Origin: Dissophora ornata
Taxonomy: Eukaryota > Mortierellomycota > Mortierellomycetes > Mortierellales > Mortierellaceae
DNA: 30,688 nucleotides
Assembly: GCA_025201705.1 (NCBI GenBank)
Contig: MU616947.1
Coordinates: 1 to 30,688 of the forward strand
Direction: 5' to 3'
Shown here one piece after another: positions 1 to 11,007 of the stretch (its first letter is position 1; the number at the start of each line of letters is the position of its first letter). A program made the position numbers and the translations under genes. The notes under the pieces were generated by a model. It was not told the DNA's origin and did not search any database. It was given only the letters and a program-made list of their open reading frames with translations.

Positions 1-67
1 AAAAAAAGAAAAAAAGAAAAAAAGAAAAAAAGAAAAAAAAAAGAAAGAAAGAAAGAAAAAAAAAAAA
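1..67. repeat. A-rich simple repeat at the left edge, probably intronic
   Basis: The window opens with about 67 bases that are nearly all A, broken by single G at intervals of about 4-8 bases. It lies just upstream of a branch-point-like CTGAT and a good 3' splice site ending at 106, so it is best read as the interior of an intron of the kinase gene that follows. Other introns in this window carry similar A/T runs (around 2058, 3721 and 7785). Confidence 0.7.
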
Positions 68-106
68 CTTTACAACATGCTGATCAAGTACGCTCTTTCA
101 CAACAG

Positions 107-2178
107 TTCCTTAGACGAGTTGCCTCGACGCCCAATACCAAGGCAGCACTCGAAGAGGCTATCAGCAACAGCAATACCAAGAATATCGACAGCAACGGGA
201 GCCCGGGCGCACCCACAGTCGCAAAGTCCAACAGCTCCATTCGCTCGATCATGACCACCTCCTCCATGACTACCACCGCCACCGACACAACAGTCAACAG
301 TAATGGGTCCTCGAGACTCAATGGAGGATCCCATCTCGCCCTCCCAAAGAGCCCCAATGGATCAGCAATAGACCTGAGGAGAGGCGCCTTCCGCCGGACC
401 TATTCTTCAAACTCGATCAAGAAAAAGACTGTCGAGGTCACTCCAAGCAGCTTTGTCAAGATCCGTCTACTGGGCAAGGGCGACGTTGGAAAAGTTTATC
501 TGGTGCGCCAGAAGGATACCGACCGGCTCTACGCCATGAAAGGTATATTGGTCTGATACATGGATCGTTGGCAATACCAAATGCGCATACGCGTCTCGTT
601 TGTTTATTGGTGCTCTGTGGTGCTGACAAGTTGCTTGTTTCCTTTCTCCGTCCAGTCCTATCCAAGAAGGAGATGATCAAACGCAACAAGATCAAGCGGG
701 CGTTTGCAGAACAGGAGATCCTGGCCACCTCCAACCATCCGTTCATTGTCACATTATACCACTCCTTTCAATCAGAGGACTATCTTTATCTGTGCATGGA
801 GTACTGCATGGGAGGCGAGTTCTTTCGAGGTGTGTGTGTGTGTGTTTATGTTTTCGCTCGATTGACCCCAGTTCCCACATCAGTGGCACTGCTCCTTGGA
901 GGTTATTCGTGTGGTGTGGATATGTCGATTAATCCGCTCCGCCTTGATCCCAATGTTTTTTTTAGCGCTTCAAACAAGACCCGGAAAGTACCTTCAGGAA
1001 GAGGATGCCAAGTTTTATGCAGCCGAAGTCATCGCTGCATTGGAATATCTTCATCTGATGGGCTTCATCTATCGCGATCTCAAACCCGAGAGTATGTGTG
1101 CTTTCCCGTTTTGTTTTGTTGTTGTTGTTGTTGTTTAGGGGTTGCGTTGGAATAATCCATGCGAGTGCATGACGTACCTTTTATTCACACAGAGTTTGTC
1201 CTTTTTTTTTTTTGGTCATGCAAAAGATATTCTGCTGCATCAGACAGGACACATCATGCTCACGGACTTTGATCTGTCGAAGCAGTCATCACCTGCAGGA
1301 GAACCTACCGTGGTCAAAACAGGATCACCATCCATACCACCAGCCATCGATACCAAATCTTGCATTGCTAATTTGAGGACTAATAGCTTTGTTGGCACAG
1401 AAGGTATGTTGCACTACCAAAGAAAAGACAAAGGGGAATACAGCATCCCCCATTTGCAGTGAAGAGAGAGAGAGAGAGAGATATTGCCAGGAGCAAGTTT
1501 CGAGAAACGCAAATTTTCTAAAATATGCATTTTCTGCGCTGAAAAATAGAATATATCGCCCCAGAAGTGATCAAAGGATGCGGACACACTTCTGCTGTGG
1601 ACTGGTGGACCTTGGGAATCTTGATGTATGAAATGTTGTTTGGGGTGACCCCGTTCAAGGGCAAAGACAGGAACGCGACCTTCCAGTCGATCTTGCACAC
1701 AGATGTTCAGTTCCCAGACCACCCAAGTGCACAGCCAATCTCATCTCTGTGCAAGTCTGTGATCCGCAAACTGTTGATTAAGGATGACCAACTCCGGCTA
1801 GGATCCAAGGCAGGAGCGAGCGACGTAAAGTCGCATCCATTCTTCAAGACAACCAATTGGGCGCTGTTGAGACATTTGCCACCGCCCATCATACCCCAGC
1901 CTTCGTTTGGGGCGGACGCAATCAACTTCCGGCAGATGCAAGAGTCGATCAGTCTTGATATCGAGGGTGAGGAGCTGGTTCTTCAACAGCCCGGGGCCAA
2001 AAATTTGTTTGCAAACTTTAGTTCAGGTAAGAAAGATGTTCTATCCAACAAATTGGGAAAAAAAAAAAAAAAAAAATCCTCCGAGAAACAAACTAAGAAT
2101 GGTTCTAACGATGTCTCTTTTGTACATTTCTGTGCGCGAATAGTCACCCTGCATCACGATGGAGATGATGATCTGTAA
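107..2178 (+). CDS. nrc2: AGC-family serine/threonine kinase, NRC2/Fpk1/Kin82 type (5' partial)
   Basis: Six exons fit GT-AG junctions and stay in frame: 107-542, 656-829, 966-1091, 1227-1403, 1550-2026 and 2144-2178, giving 474 residues. The glycine loop (GKGDVGKV) lies near residue 123. The ATP-binding lysine is in AMKV, the catalytic loop is YRDLKPEN, the metal-binding motif is the variant DFDLS, and EEYIAPEV and [13 protein letters not shown] follow. The tail ends in [17 protein letters not shown] instead of [11 protein letters not shown] and the VTLHHD tail are typical of fungal NRC2/Fpk1 kinases, which in yeast phosphorylate lipid flippases and affect membrane asymmetry and polarity. 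An ATG exists at 77, but the sequence from 79 to 106 looks like a 3' splice site. FLRRVAS directly after it is a known block inside the N-terminal region of these kinases, so the true start is off the window. Introns 2 and 4 carry GT and GA microsatellites. Confidence 0.9.
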
Positions 2179-2349
2179 TCAACTGTACCACAACTCAATC
2201 TCGAAATAAAACAATGTAAAGGAATAACCCCACGTCTGGCTCGTCTTGCCATGTTGCCACGCTGGCGTTTTCCTTTGGCCCCATTTTTATTTTATAACAC
2301 CTTGCTGGGGCTATAAAAGAGAAAAAAGAGGAATGACAATCATTTGAAA

Positions 2350-3717
2350 TCATGGCTTCGACTGGGGCGTCGTGGAGGGTTGATTTGCAAATGCCGAGAA
2401 GGCAGATATGGTCGACCCTGCAGTCGAGGTATTTGCGGCGGCCGCTGCAGCTCGCGCTCTCCGTGCCTTGGCAATGGGGTCCATGTCATCCTCGCTTGTT
2501 TCCTCTTCTTCCTCTTCCTCTTCTTCTTCCTCTTCGTCTTCTTCTTCATAGTCATCGTCGCTTTCATCGATACTCTCGTCACTGCCCGCATCGTCTTCTC
2601 CGTTCTCTTTAGAATCACCCTCGATAGCAGGGCCGAGGAAAAGGTCCAAGTCTTCCTTTTCTTTGCGCTCCTCCTCGTCCGGATCAGTCCACTGATCTGC
2701 CTGTATCCGAGTTCCGCTATGAGTCGACGCCAGTGAAGTTGGCGGTGGCATTGCAGTTGCGTTCGGCGTCCTGGGGCGGGCAACATTGTTGATAACACCA
2801 CCACCGCCACCATCACCCGCACCCACTTCTGCTTCTGCGATCTTCCAGAGCTCCTGTTCCCGTTCTTCCTGAGTCCTCCGGAACCGCTCCATATCTGTCT
2901 CAAACTGGTTCTGATACAGTCGCAGTTTTCGTGCAGCTTCTTCTTTCTGGAATTGTTCGCTTCTCATGGACAATAACTCTGCTTTGTCCCACAGCTCTGT
3001 CCTAATAGGGAGACAACCAGAACAAATACACCCGTACATGCCAGTTAGAAGTGCAGGCAGTTTTAGTGGAGAATCGGCTGCAAGATGGATAGGTTAGGAT
3101 ATGAGGCAGGTTGAAGTAGGTGCAATTTGCACTTACTTTTTGGTTTCCATATACTTGTCCAGTTCTGCGGTCTTGAATTTTTTCCAGTCTGCCAGGGTCG
3201 AGACCTCGGCGTCGTCTTCAAGTTTCTCAATCATGCTCTCTAGTCCCACTAGTTTCTTTTGGATGTTTTCTACCATATAGACAAGTGGTGAGATGCGGGA
3301 TGAGGAACAACGTAGTTTACGGATAAGCAAGATATATATCAGTCACTCGGCGAGCTATTGACTGAACAGTGAGGAAAGATAAATATGGTACCTGACATGG
3401 ATATCATCGCGTCCAAACTCTTGCCCAAATCTTTGAACCCTTTCGCCTCCTCTGCCAGTTGGGCCGAAGCATTGACGTGCCGCATACAAAGCTCCATTAC
3501 TTTTCCTAGAATTTCATCCGCATCCTGTTTTCCGTGCAAAAGATTAACGAAAGTGGTATGAGGAAAGATGGACACTGCGCAGATTCTTAGCTTTTGAGTC
3601 GTGTTTTTTGGTTACATACATCAGCCTTATCCGAGTTACGCGTCGTATGGCAGTGGATCTCTGTCCATGAATCCTGGTATCTACGTGTGTGAAAACAGCC
3701 ATGTTTCCGTTAGCCGG

Positions 3718-3785
<68 letters not shown>

Positions 3786-4904
3786 ATCCCATCAACAGCT
3801 CGGAGAGTTCTCATTTTCAATGAATACCTTTGTGCCATCTTCTCAACCTCCGGCATACGTTTAACGCGCTCTATTGCCAAATACTGTTCTTGCTGCTCCC
3901 TCACTTTTGCCAATAACGCTGCAGTCTCCTTTGCAGCCTCTTCAGTCTTCGCACCCGTCCTTAACAGGTCCTTCCCCTTTCTTCCAATTATCGATTCAGC
4001 GTCGCCTCCTAATACATCACGATCGTCGTTGGTATCTTGACCGCTCCAGGTCCATACTCGACTCCTGCTTGCTGGACCTCCCGTGACGTTCATGTAAGGC
4101 CCCTGTTGTTGCTGTTGCTGGCTCTGATGCAGATCTCCTGTTCCTCTCCGCACATGCGCACCTGATCCTAGAGCCGACGTCGAGTTCAAACCCAGCCCCT
4201 CAACAAACTGACCAAGCTTGAGCCCCGTGCCCAAACTCTTGATTGACCCCGCAACAGAGTCAGAGATAGACCCCGCAACATCTTTAATTGATCCAGGACG
4301 GTGCTGTGCACCGGCAGTTGTACTTGTTGTTGAGAAGGAATTGGTAGTGTTAATACTGCTACTACTACTGTTTTGGAAGTGTAGACCAGACATGAGCGAT
4401 GGCGGTAAGAAGGACCATGATCCGGACGAGTCGCGCCTTGCTATTGGTGGTCTTCCCATTCCTGCTCCTGTTCCTGCTCCTAGCCCCATCCCTGTTCCTG
4501 CGACTCCTGGTGATGATGATGATGGTCCCAATCCGGGTCCCGATCTATGTTGGGGACTTTCGCTGCTCGAGTTAGGTTCTACAGGGTTGTTTGCGAGCAC
4601 GGTGCGTAGACTTTCGACGCCGGACCTAACAGCCAGCAGTCTAATATTCGCAATATGTCAAAAGGAGGCGGGGGTGAACGACTGGGGATCGAAGATATGA
4701 TAGAGCAACATCTTCATCTCGCATGATGGGAGAGGTAGTTCTTACCCCTGTTGGCTCTTTGCGCGCAGCTCATCCTGCCCCAAGCTATACAATGAACGGC
4801 ATAAGATATATGTATGTCTGTGAGTACTGAGTAGCGCCACTAAGTGTCAGCTTTTGTGTGCCAAGCGCCAACAAAAAGGGAGGGGGAGACTTTGTCTGTG
4901 GCAT
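2350..4904 (-). CDS. DTNBP1: Dysbindin-like protein, putative BLOC-1 subunit
   Basis: Exons I can join in frame on the minus strand are 4784-4746, 4640-3828, 3680-3620, 3524-3392, 3269-3137 and 3001-2350, about 610 residues. A first exon 4904-4828 starting at an ATG also joins in frame, but only through a 43-base intron, so the start is tentative. After a low-complexity Gly/Ser-rich N-terminal half comes RYQDSWTEIH, then about 150 residues of predicted coiled coil including a VGLESMIEKLED-like segment, LYQNQFETDMERF, and finally KEDLDLFLG before a long acidic E/D run. The order RYxDxW - LExLxxxLE - F..D...F - LDxFL matches the dysbindin family, which acts in BLOC-1 on endosome-to-lysosome-related traffic. 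Budding yeast BLOC-1 lacks this subunit. The acidic stretch and Ala/Ser-rich end are not diagnostic. A coiled-coil protein of another family is the main alternative. Confidence 0.72.
3721..3784. repeat. Long poly(T) tract (poly(A) on the gene strand)
   Basis: An uninterrupted run of about 60 T bases lies inside the intron of the dysbindin-like gene between the exons ending at 3828 and starting at 3680. It is not coding: reading through it would give an unbroken polylysine run, while splicing around it (donor GTATTC at 3827, acceptor TAG before 3680) restores the family motif RYQDSW. Exact length is likely uncertain because of sequencing or assembly. Confidence 0.9.
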
Positions 4905-5160
4905 TCGATTTCTCGAATGACATTGCTATGAGCAGCGTACATTGCATTGCGGAGCGACTCTGGCGAGTTGAATATGTTTTTGAACATTATTATTCATGCA
5001 TTCGAAGAGGGCGGTGGTGATGTTGTTGAGCTTGTTTCTGGCTTGCCAGCAAAACTGTGAAATCTAAAAGGCACGAGCGTGACAACAAGCCACGACACCT
5101 TGGGCCAAGTCAAAAAAGATGAAACGCTATTTATTTACTATGTGGTTGGATATCTGAAAT
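4905..5160. other. Intergenic region between the dysbindin-like and pacC genes
   Basis: About 250 bases hold the 5' flank of the dysbindin-like gene and the 3' flank of pacC, both on the minus strand. An AT-rich stretch near 5125-5160 follows the pacC stop and probably holds its polyadenylation site. I see no further gene here. Confidence 0.5.
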
Positions 5161-8100
5161 TTATACATGAACATGTTGTCCACCGGCCGCCGCAGTCCTG
5201 GCAATGTCCTCCTCAATAAACCGCCTCTCCTCCTCCGACAACTCAAATGGCTCTTCCGGGGACTCGAATGGAGCCGACGTTCTGTGCAGGTCCGATGTAG
5301 GATACAAAACTGGCGAGTCCGGTGATGACGGCCTGTCCACTACCAGGTTCGAGCGCAGGTGACTGTAGTCAGGATCTGGTCGCGTGTGGTCCTGATGTAA
5401 TGACGACGGTTGATTTGGTGCCGCTCGACGGGGGAGGTACGATGAAACTGTGCGAATCTGTCCTTGGTGCTGTACGTTGAGACCTGACCTTGGGTAAATG
5501 CTGGGAGATGAACCGGTGCCGGGACCACGGTGCGCAGACCCACGAGCCTGTTGTTGTTGCTGCTGCTGCTGCTGTCTAGCTTGAACCCCTTTCAATACAG
5601 CAATCTTTTGGCGGTGATCTGCCATGAGCGAATCGATGCTCTTGAGGAGGTTCAAAACAACCTCAGCGTGCTGCTTTCGGACAGGATCCCGTGCACACAT
5701 GGCGCGTGCCTTTGCCGCCTTGATCTGCCTATCCACGTCGCCCTCAGCCACAGGCCTAATAGTAGGAGGTCGGGTAATGATCTTTACATTCAATTGATCC
5801 AAATGAGTCTGGGCTAGCTGGCGTGTCATCGCCTCCACTGGGTCCAATGCCTCCGTTGGCGAAGTAGCGACTGCAGCGGCGGCGGCTGCTGCTGCTGCTG
5901 CTGCTGCCTGATTTGCACGCACTCTTTCGGTATATCCGCCATAACGGGTCGACGATACCGGCTGCGTATTCAATGGTAGGGCTGAATCCGTGTTGTGCAA
6001 CTCCTGAACGCCATGTTCGCCAGCGGTTCGGTCCTCTTCACCCTTTTCCAGGTCCTCGATAGAGAATTCCTTGACTGCGATTCCTGGCAGCGGTGTGCTT
6101 GGGACTGCGGGCGCGTCCAGCATGATACTTTCGGGATCCATGCCAACGTATGACGACTTTGGCTGCCTCTTTTCTGACGGACGCTGCATCGCCATCATAC
6201 CTCCAGCGGATGCGTTCTTGTTAGCTTTAGCCTTGGTCTGAGTGCTCATGTCTGCATAAGTTCTCTCGACCTTGACAACCACCTTGGGCTCAAAGACTTC
6301 ATCCTTGGGTTCCGCCTTGATTTCTGGCTTTACGCTGCTGTTCATCAAGCTGTTGATCGTAACGCATTGATATTCGAATTCACTGGTTGGCTGCTGGACT
6401 GTACTTCTAGCTGGCGCGACTCTCACGACTCCCGGCATTGGCATACCCACAGTAGGAGTGATACCCCACGACATTCTCTCAGACCCATACGTCATGGAGG
6501 GCGCCGAAGAGGTAGAGACGTAGGGATCATCAGGGAGGACGGTGCTGTAAATCGAGTCCTTTTGTGAGGCCCCGCCTGGGCCTGTGTTGTTGGCAATGTT
6601 GCTGTTACTGAGGTTGAGGCCGAGAGCTGCAGCGTTATAATTCGAGTATCCGCCAACATTATAGCTTGTATCCATTGCGACTGGGTTCTGTGGTTGTTCA
6701 TAATCTGGGAATAGCGTGCCGAATGTCTGCGGCTCAAAGAGCTCTCCACTGACATCCTCGAACAGCGCCGAGCAATACTGGCTGACCTGGTCCCAGTTGC
6801 TGTCAGGCAAGGATGTCAGCAAACGGTCATGCGTCAGTGGGGCGACATCCAGAATGGCCGAGATCGCATCCAAGCGGCCCATCATATCTAGAAAAACAGC
6901 AGCCCAATTTATTTTTCCCAAAAGTGGTCAATCGTTGTTCCTCGACACATTCGCATTCCGTCTTCCGAACACTGGCACGACTTTGATACAGCCCCCCTCT
7001 TCTTGCCGATAGCCTTACCTTCGTTGTAGGAAGGATCCAGACGCTTCTTCTTTGCCTCTGCAACAAGCGGGCCCAAAGTGTCGGAGAGAAGCTCGTCGAC
7101 ACCATCACGCGCACGCTTAGCGCTCCTAGGCGACACAATGTCTTCAAAGTCTGAGGTGGGTGGGAAGGCGCCGTAGTAAGTACCAGAGACATCGATGACG
7201 GGTTTTCCGAACGCCCGACTGTTCATTAAAGTCGCTTCCAAATCCTGTAGTCTTGGCGAGTTGTAGAGTTCCGAGCTAGTCGAGTAGGAGGGCGAGGCTG
7301 TACGCAGGTTTAGGAAGCAAGCTCCAGGAGATTAGAACACCGTTCCTCCAAACATAAAACAAAACGCTGCGCATGCGAAAAAAAAAAAAGAAAAAAAAAA
7401 CAAAGTTTGAAGCTGCAGAAAATAAGCAAACAAGCATTGAATAGGCCTTACAAAGACCAGGGTTGTTCCATGATTCGCTCGAGTCTGCCATACTGGCGGG
7501 GGACATGGGTACGTAGTATTGTGAGTGAGCAGAGACCGTGGACGCAGCAATCGTGGGAGAGTGATCTGTGAAGGATGGGGGCGAGAGGGGCTGGTATGCC
7601 TGGCCATGGCCGCTAGGTTGCAAGAGGGACGATGATGACTCAACAGTGTCCTCTTCTCCTGCGCCAGCATTCTCCTGATGGGTCCGTTCGTGTTTTTTCA
7701 AATCCTGGCGCCGCTTGAAGGACTTGTTGCAAATCTTGTTTCGCAATACAATTGAAAAGTAAATAAAAAATGCCAAGAGATAAAGAAAAAAAAAAAAAAC
7801 GTCAGCGGCTGTGGCCAAGCAAAGGAGCAATTGAGGAAAAAAATAGTGCTTGACAACAACACCCAATAGCAAGGCTCTAGAACAATGATATGCACAGCAT
7901 CTGCAATGCCAGGAAGCCTTACATCGCAACTGTGTGGCTTCAAGTCAACATGGATCCGAAGGTGGGATGTGATATGATCTCTCTTGCTAAACGTCTGAGC
8001 GGAGCACGAGTCCCAGCGACAGGTCAGGCAGAGGTTGTGCTTGGCCTTGCGGCCGACGTGGTCGTCTATGAGGTGCTGGTACAGCAGCTGGGCCTCGTCA

Positions 8101-8180
8101 AAGTTCTTGAGGCATTCGTCCCAATGGCAGATGTAGTCGTCCGAGAAGATGAAGTACTGGGGCGATGGGGTGCTGTCCAT
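5161..8180 (-). CDS. pacC: PacC/Rim101 pH-response C2H2 zinc-finger transcription factor
   Basis: Four exons, 8180-7923, 7734-7452, 7297-7019 and 6887-5161, join in frame to 848 residues. Three zinc fingers occupy residues 18-105: finger 1 C18-C23-H36-H41, finger 2 C54-C59-H73-H77, finger 3 C85-C88-H101-H105. The signature strings NDHVGRK-like [29 protein letters not shown] and [14 protein letters not shown] are those of PacC/Rim101. Intron 1 splits finger 3 between its two cysteines. The bipartite basic region AKRARD...[12 protein letters not shown] in exon 3 corresponds to the region after the DNA-binding domain in PacC. Exon 4 carries polyalanine, polyglutamine, a run of psi-K-x-E sites and two YPxxxL-like motifs near the C-terminus. 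In the known Pal/Rim pathway, alkaline pH triggers proteolytic activation. The start gives an N-terminus close to finger 1, shorter than ascomycete PacC. The family call is firm; the exact processing site is not visible. Confidence 0.95.
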
Positions 8181-8286
8181 TGTCGGTTGAGTTGGTGGAA
8201 TGGGGAGCAGAGATGAGCAGAATGGGGTGACCGGCCGATGTTGGGGTATTTTATAGGGAGAGGAAGATGTGAATGACGGATGGATG

Positions 8287-8292
8287 GCCAGG
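8287..8292 (+). promoter_or_regulatory. GCCAGG core upstream of pacC (possible PacC autoregulatory site)
   Basis: GCCAGG fits the published PacC consensus GCCARG and lies 107 bases upstream of the pacC start. pacC is autoregulated in Aspergillus. A 6-mer occurs often by chance, so this is a candidate only. Confidence 0.35.
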
Positions 8293-8429
8293 GCGAAGAA
8301 GAATAGAACAAACAGAGGTCGAGGGGTACAGCCAATGGCTGTCCCTCTGTGGGACAGGGCGAGTGGAGCACGGTCTATTTCAGTGGTCTTGGCTCCGAAA
8401 CGAGCATCAAAATCATCAAAATGGCAAAT

Positions 8430-8435
8430 GCCAAG
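8430..8435 (+). promoter_or_regulatory. GCCAAG core upstream of pacC (possible PacC autoregulatory site)
   Basis: This is a second GCCARG match, about 250 bases upstream of the pacC start, in the same orientation as the first. Two matches within 150 bases is slightly more than chance would give, but unproven. Confidence 0.35.
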
Positions 8436-9128
8436 CCTCGCTCTCTGCCTGCACTTCACGTTCTCGTCATTGATGCTCCCAATTGCTGTCTGAACGCGAC
8501 GCCTGAGACGGCAAACACTTGGCGGATCGTCGCGGCTCTGTCCAGCCAGCCCTCGCTATCGAGTGTGGCTGCCCTCCCCTGTCGTTTCCCCCCACACGCC
8601 TGGAATCTCCGCCATCGACCGCAGCTCTTGCTCCAGAATGCGCTTTGCCCTGTACTCCCTTCCCGTTATCGACGACAATGGACAGCGATCAAATATTTCT
8701 GCCCTTTTGGTCGATCAAGCTTCAAATTAAACAGCCATTATCGTTCAGCCCAGTTTTCTGTAACTGCAAGTTTTTCAGTTCAGTGGGGCAGCAAGGCAAC
8801 AAAGTGGGCTGTGATGGATGGACTGCTTCGTTTTTCCAGCGAGCAAAATAAAATAAATGCATCATGAGGCTGTGGCTGAATTCAGGAACAGGTTTCAGCT
8901 GACATTGCTGTTCCTCAGAATACTATGCGCATGCAGACACCATTGATTGTGATATAGTGTTACTGTTGTGATATTGAATGCTTGTTATGAGATGCTAAGG
9001 TTTATTAGAGTGCACGTATTTACAGTGAGAGAATGCAGGGCGAGGATATGGATGAATGAAAATATGCTGGATGAATGGGTATGTAGTGCCATCAGCTTAA
9101 TGCGAGACGGGTCGAGTGATATGCTGCA
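8436..9128. other. Intergenic, no gene recognised
   Basis: The sequence between the pacC promoter and the first small-protein gene holds only short open frames with no recognisable motif and no splice-consistent extension. The part near 8900-9128 is the 3' flank of the minus-strand small gene. Confidence 0.5.
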
Positions 9129-9356
9129 TTACACTCTGGCCATGGAAAGGGCCTGCATGTGGCCCAGGGCGCTCTTGCTCAAGAGCATCTCTACGGCATT
9201 CTGGTGCGAGAGGAGCTGGGTCTTGTTGGCAGCTGGGAGATCGGAGGCATCGAGCTGGATCGAGGTACGGGGGGTCTGCGCGGGAGTGTTGACGGCAGAG
9301 GCGGTCTTGTTCTTCTTGGAGGAAGCGTTGGATCCGGAGAACTTGAAGAAGGCCAT
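9129..9356 (-). CDS. Small FFKxSK-family protein, divergent member (75 aa)
   Basis: This intronless gene encodes 75 residues starting MAFFKFSGSNASSKKNKTAS and containing TPAQTPRTSI. It shares the N-terminal hydrophobic-basic block and the central TPR(S/T)S block with the cluster at 11.9-18.4 kb, but its C-terminal block is diverged (QNAVEMLLSKSALGHMQA in place of QALEMLHKKAMPNA). No signal peptide or membrane segment is seen. A TATAAATA box lies on the minus strand at 9495-9488, and the leader between it and the ATG is A/C-rich and nearly free of G on the coding strand. The function is unknown. The start is the only ATG giving the family N-terminus. Confidence 0.75.
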   Translation of the reverse strand: MAFFKFSGSNASSKKNKTASAVNTPAQTPRTSIQLDASDLPAANKTQLLSHQNAVEMLLSKSALGHMQALSMARV

Positions 9357-9487
9357 TGTTTTTGTGTTTGTGTTGTGTGTTGTGTGTTGTGGTTATGTGT
9401 GTGAAGGAGAGTGAAGGAGAGTGATGATGTTGCTTGAGTTGCTGTTGAGTTGTGATGAGTGAGAAGGAAAGCGCAATGGCCCGGTCG

Positions 9488-9495
9488 TATTTATA
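9488..9495 (-). promoter_or_regulatory. TATA box (TATAAATA) of the small gene at 9129-9356
   Basis: TATAAATA sits about 132 bases upstream of the ATG. The same octamer, often followed by CG, stands at a similar distance before the B-type genes and the gene at 11878. Confidence 0.65.
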
Positions 9496-9499
9496 CGGA

Positions 9500-11007
9500 C
9501 GACCGTGCCTGGTTGTCCAAGAAATGAGAATGGTGGGGAGTGTGTTGGGGGAATAGGCGAGAACATTTTCAGGCTGAGCTTCAACCTAGACTTGAACCGT
9601 GCGGGGCCTGGATTATAAGAGTGGGAAGGGAAGAAGGGTGAGCCAGCGTCTGGCGATTAAAAATAGACCGCGGCACACACGCTCATTCATCCATCCTTAC
9701 ACCTCAGAGGCGCCGTCCCTTCTTCATCGTCTACCGAAATGGAGTAGAGTGGAGCAGAGGGCGCATCTTCGTCTTCGAGTCGCATACTTTTCACGATCGG
9801 ACTTGTATTATACAGGGCGAATGAGGTGATATGGCGACAGCACGCACTGTTCAGTCCAGCATGCTCCCGCAGCACGCTGGCTAATGCCTGTTCTCACTGC
9901 TGCCAGTCATGATCTGTAGCCTGTCACGTTTCCATTATGTCAGGCACGATTCTCTTCAAGTAATCTGGCTGTTCTCATTGTCAACATGCTACGTGTTCGG
10001 CGTAAAAAGGGTTTCTGAACAGACAGTTCTAGAACGGGTCCCCTGAGCAAGAGAAATGGGTTGTTTCTTGCGGATGGCACGCATATGGTATGGTATAGCC
10101 CGGATCCCAGCAAGGTGTCAGAGAGCGAGAAACAACATGCGCGCAATGCTGTATATGGTCGCGGACAATACTGCCTTCTAAATTATATTTAGGTCGCTGG
10201 CGATCAGACCCGCTTTTAGGAACCATCTTCGTTTTGCTGAGACGGATAAAGAGGAGCGACAGACTGAGACGTAAACGTTTTCTGTTTGCCGTGGTGCATT
10301 CGCTCATCCTCGTCGATAATTTTCAGTCGGAGATTTTTTTAATCTCTCAACGACTGTGGAGTGTGAAATTAACGAATATCTGTTCGTACGTGAATACAAA
10401 TGCAAGGGACAGCCATTCATCCATTCCCATGAGGCGGTCGTGGGAGTCAACAAAGCAAGCGACTGGCCAAGCGAGCATTTTGGCTGGGTGGAATGCACTC
10501 TCCTATCCCATCCCGACCTGCTCCTGCAGTGTCTTAATCCCTCAACAATAGGATATCACCGAGAGAACGTGGATCAGCATTCTGAGTCGGAATGACTGGA
10601 AGTGCCATACACATCGTATTACGATAGCACGTACACGACTTCAACATGTCCTCACGCTCGAAGGGGTCTACATCAATGTCAAATGGTCAATCAACTCTAG
10701 CCTCCCCTGGGCCATGAGTGTGCCTCGAGTAGATAGCAGCAAAGAACCGTGTCTGAGTTGGTCCCCCTCGAATATTCCTTGTAACTGCAGCGCATAGGTG
10801 TGAATGACGCGGGGCATTCATTGAGTCCACTCCGAAAAGCACCACCCCGCTACTTTGAAGCCTCTTATAGTAACCCGCTTATCCTAGGTTCGTTGGTCCC
10901 ATCCTGCGGCAACCATTGGGTATTGTTCAAGTAACAGTCCAGGGATCCCAGATTAGACATCTTGGCAAATATCCGTCAAGCAAGCACAATTCGCATCAGA
11001 CTTCCGC
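9500..11007. other. Non-coding stretch, no gene recognised
   Basis: About 1.5 kb contains only short overlapping open frames on both strands with no shared motif, no credible splice sites joining them and no RNA gene I can fold. GGTTCAAGTCT on the minus strand near 9590-9600 resembles a tRNA box B, but no paired T-arm or acceptor stem surrounds it. Confidence 0.5.

Noticed and set aside
3544..3795. Open frames with long polylysine or polyphenylalanine
   Set aside because: They are translations of the homopolymer at 3721-3784, which lies in an intron.
8349..8867. 172-codon plus-strand frame upstream of pacC
   Set aside because: It overlaps the pacC promoter region in opposite orientation, has no recognisable domain, and overlaps a second frame of similar quality.
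9585..9605. tRNA box B-like GGTTCAAGTCT on minus
   Set aside because: No complementary T-stem, no box A at the right distance and no acceptor stem.
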